7,108 bases of DNA from assembly GCA_002365025.1 (NCBI GenBank), contig DEYX01000067.1:1638-8745 (forward strand). Reading direction: 5' to 3'. Of this stretch, positions 6,163-7,108 are shown piece by piece; the first letter of the stretch is position 1; every line of letters begins with the position of its first letter. Under the pieces are notes generated by a model. That model was given only the letters and a program-made list of their open reading frames with translations. It ran no database searches and was not told where the DNA came from. Source of the stretch: Hungatella sp. UBA3147 (lineage in GTDB: Bacteria > Bacillota > Clostridia > Lachnospirales > Lachnospiraceae). Both the position numbers and the translations under genes were made by a program.

Positions 6163-7108
6163 GTGGAGGAAAGTCTCAAAAGAGAATTATATACAGCCGG
6201 CATAAATGCAGAGTATGATGAACATGCGAAAAAACTATTGGCACAGAAGATTATTCTGGCTCACATTCTTGTATGCACGGTTTCTGAATTTGCAGAAATG
6301 GAGCCTGAACATGTGGTTCCTCTTATTGAAGGGGTACCGGAAGTATCAATGGTTCCCGTAAATCCAGGAGAAACAAACTCTATGAAAGAATACATGGGCA
6401 ATGATGAAAAGGGAGTTATGCCTGCTATCTATGGGATTAACACAGAGAGCCAGATTCCTTATGAAGGCAGGGTTAATTATGATGTTCATTTCTTTGTCTG
6501 GGCCCCGGGAAAAAGGGGAAAGATGAAGATGATACTGGATGTTGAGGCTCAGAAAAATTTTTATCCAGGTTACCCAATTGTCACTAGAGGAGTTTTCTAT
6601 ACGTCCCGTATGATTTCAGCTCAGCTGGATACAGAATTTAAAATTCCTAATTATGATGATATTAAAAAGGTGTACTCTATTTGGATATGCATGAACTCGT
6701 CAGAAAGAGTCGGCAACACCATTACGGAGTTTGGAATGAAAAAGAGAGAGATTGTAGGAAAGTCTGGTGATATGGGGAGGTATGATCTGATCGGCGTTAT
6801 AATCGTGGGTTTGCCGAAGGAACTTACAGGGGAAAACGACGGATCAAAGCTGCATAGACTCTTAGGAACTTTATTTTCCTCCCGTTTATCAGCAAAAGAA
6901 AAAGGAAAGATTTTATCAGAAGAATTTAATATACCAATGGAACCTGATTTGGAAAGGAGGATCAATATTATGTGTAATTTAAGCGAAGCGATTGTGGATG
7001 AAGCGGTTGAAAGGGGCTGGAAAGAAGGAATGGAAAAAGGACTAGAACAGGGACTGGAACAGGGACTAGAACAGGGACTAGAACAGGGACTAGAACAGGG
7101 ACTGGAAC
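6163..7108 (+). CDS. Rpn-family PD-(D/E)XK nuclease / putative transposase (3' end outside the window)
   Basis: The open frame gives 315 residues and is still open at the window end. GTG 6163 is the start: AGGAGG (6149-6154) lies 8 nt upstream and the N-terminus reads MEESLKRELYTAGINAEYDE. The protein belongs to the Rpn / PDDEXK nuclease-family transposase group: an N-terminal helical block (AEYDEHAKKLLAQKIILAHI, 16-35), then Asp107 in NYDVHFFVW and Glu128/Gln130 in ILDVEAQKNFYPG. This fits the family's D...ExQ version of the PD-(D/E)XK site, and YTSRMISAQ (146-154) follows. The central part includes KKVYSIWICMNSS (168-180). After MCNLSEA (270-276) the tail becomes tetrapeptide repeats (VERG, WKEG, MEKG, then LEQG repeated). 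Family members cut DNA and promote recombination; E. coli relatives act in anti-phage defence. The catalytic residues look intact. Its ribosome site is hidden in a hairpin, and a second internal start is present. Confidence 0.88.
   Translation, partial: MEESLKRELYTAGINAEYDEHAKKLLAQKIILAHILVCTVSEFAEMEPEHVVPLIEGVPEVSMVPVNPGETNSMKEYMGNDEKGVMPAIYGINTESQIPYEGRVNYDVHFFVWAPGKRGKMKMILDVEAQKNFYPGYPIVTRGVFYTSRMISAQLDTEFKIPNYDDIKKVYSIWICMNSSERVGNTITEFGMKKREIVGKSGDMGRYDLIGVIIVGLPKELTGENDGSKLHRLLGTLFSSRLSAKEKGKILSEEFNIPMEPDLERRINIMCNLSEAIVDEAVERGWKEGMEKGLEQGLEQGLEQGLEQGLEQGLE
6970..7108 (+). CDS. Candidate internally translated C-terminal product of the Rpn gene (RpnS-like, partial)
   Basis: AAAGGAGG at 6953-6960 is followed 9 nt later by ATG 6970, in frame with the full-length gene (Met270). 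This is a stronger and less structured start signal than the one for the full-length protein. The product would begin MCNLSEAIVDEAVERG and consist of a short helix plus the LEQG repeat tail, continuing past the window. In E. coli rpn genes the variable C-terminal piece is translated separately and blocks the toxic full-length nuclease; this site has the same position and logic. The alternative is chance, because the ribosome-site bases also encode the ordinary Arg-Arg pair at 265-266. Confidence 0.4.
   Translation, partial: MCNLSEAIVDEAVERGWKEGMEKGLEQGLEQGLEQGLEQGLEQGLE
7039..7108 (+). repeat. 12-bp tandem repeat (five full units and one partial) encoding Gly-Leu-Glu-Gln
   Basis: Units of GGACTAGAACAG or GGACTGGAACAG start at 7039, 7051, 7063, 7075, 7087 and 7099, the last cut by the window end. 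Units 2 and 6 carry CTG and the others CTA; otherwise they are identical. The preceding codons (VERG, WKEG, MEKG) keep the same four-residue pattern with different bases, so the array probably grew from an older tetrapeptide motif. A 12-bp unit changes length without shifting the frame. The true copy number lies beyond the window. Confidence 0.95.

Noticed and set aside
6651..6965. Minus-strand open frame of 104 codons opposite the nuclease gene
   Set aside because: The plus-strand frame has clear nuclease-family motifs across the same interval; the minus frame is a shadow with no motif.

Overview
The window reads as low-to-mid GC Firmicutes chromosome, most likely a Lachnospiraceae-type clostridium (Lacrimispora/Lachnoclostridium-like). 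The basis is AGGAGG-type ribosome sites, a Gram-positive substrate-binding lipoprotein, NarL-type signalling genes and an Rpn/PD-(D/E)XK gene with a glycine-rich tetrapeptide tail of the kind common in that family. The genus is an inference from style, not from a marker gene.

Region 1 (1-158) is non-coding and highly structured. Three hairpins (arms 24-47/65-88, 92-95/100-103 and 107-120/122-135) are enclosed by a 7-bp closing stem (17-23/136-142), forming a cloverleaf-like inverted-repeat element. It abuts an extended -10 promoter (150-158).

Region 2 (189-4469) is one tightly packed operon: an RbsB-like sugar-binding lipoprotein, a six-TM HisKA_3 histidine kinase, a NarL/FixJ response regulator and a second, family-1 (MalE/UgpB-like) solute-binding protein. 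The genes are 9 nt apart, overlapping by 8 nt and 32 nt apart. No permease or ATPase gene is present. The simplest reading is a carbohydrate-sensing module in which binding proteins report to the kinase and the regulator controls transport or catabolic genes elsewhere.

Region 3 (4594-5540) holds two small, more AT-rich accessory genes: a VOC/glyoxalase-like protein and a DUF3788 protein.

Region 4 (5541-6162) is about 620 nt of AT-rich DNA with no gene. It carries two good sigma-A promoter matches pointing right, an inverted repeat over one -10 box, and a hairpin that would bury the ribosome-binding site of the next gene.

Region 5 (6163-7108, running off the end) is an Rpn-type PD-(D/E)XK nuclease gene ending in 12-bp tandem repeats (Gly-Leu-Glu-Gln). 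It has a strong internal Shine-Dalgarno plus in-frame ATG (6953-6972) just before the repeat tail. This matches the gene-within-gene layout of E. coli rpn toxin-antitoxin anti-phage loci, in which a separately translated C-terminal piece neutralises the full-length nuclease. Together with the hairpin over the full-length start, it is the most interesting system in the window.
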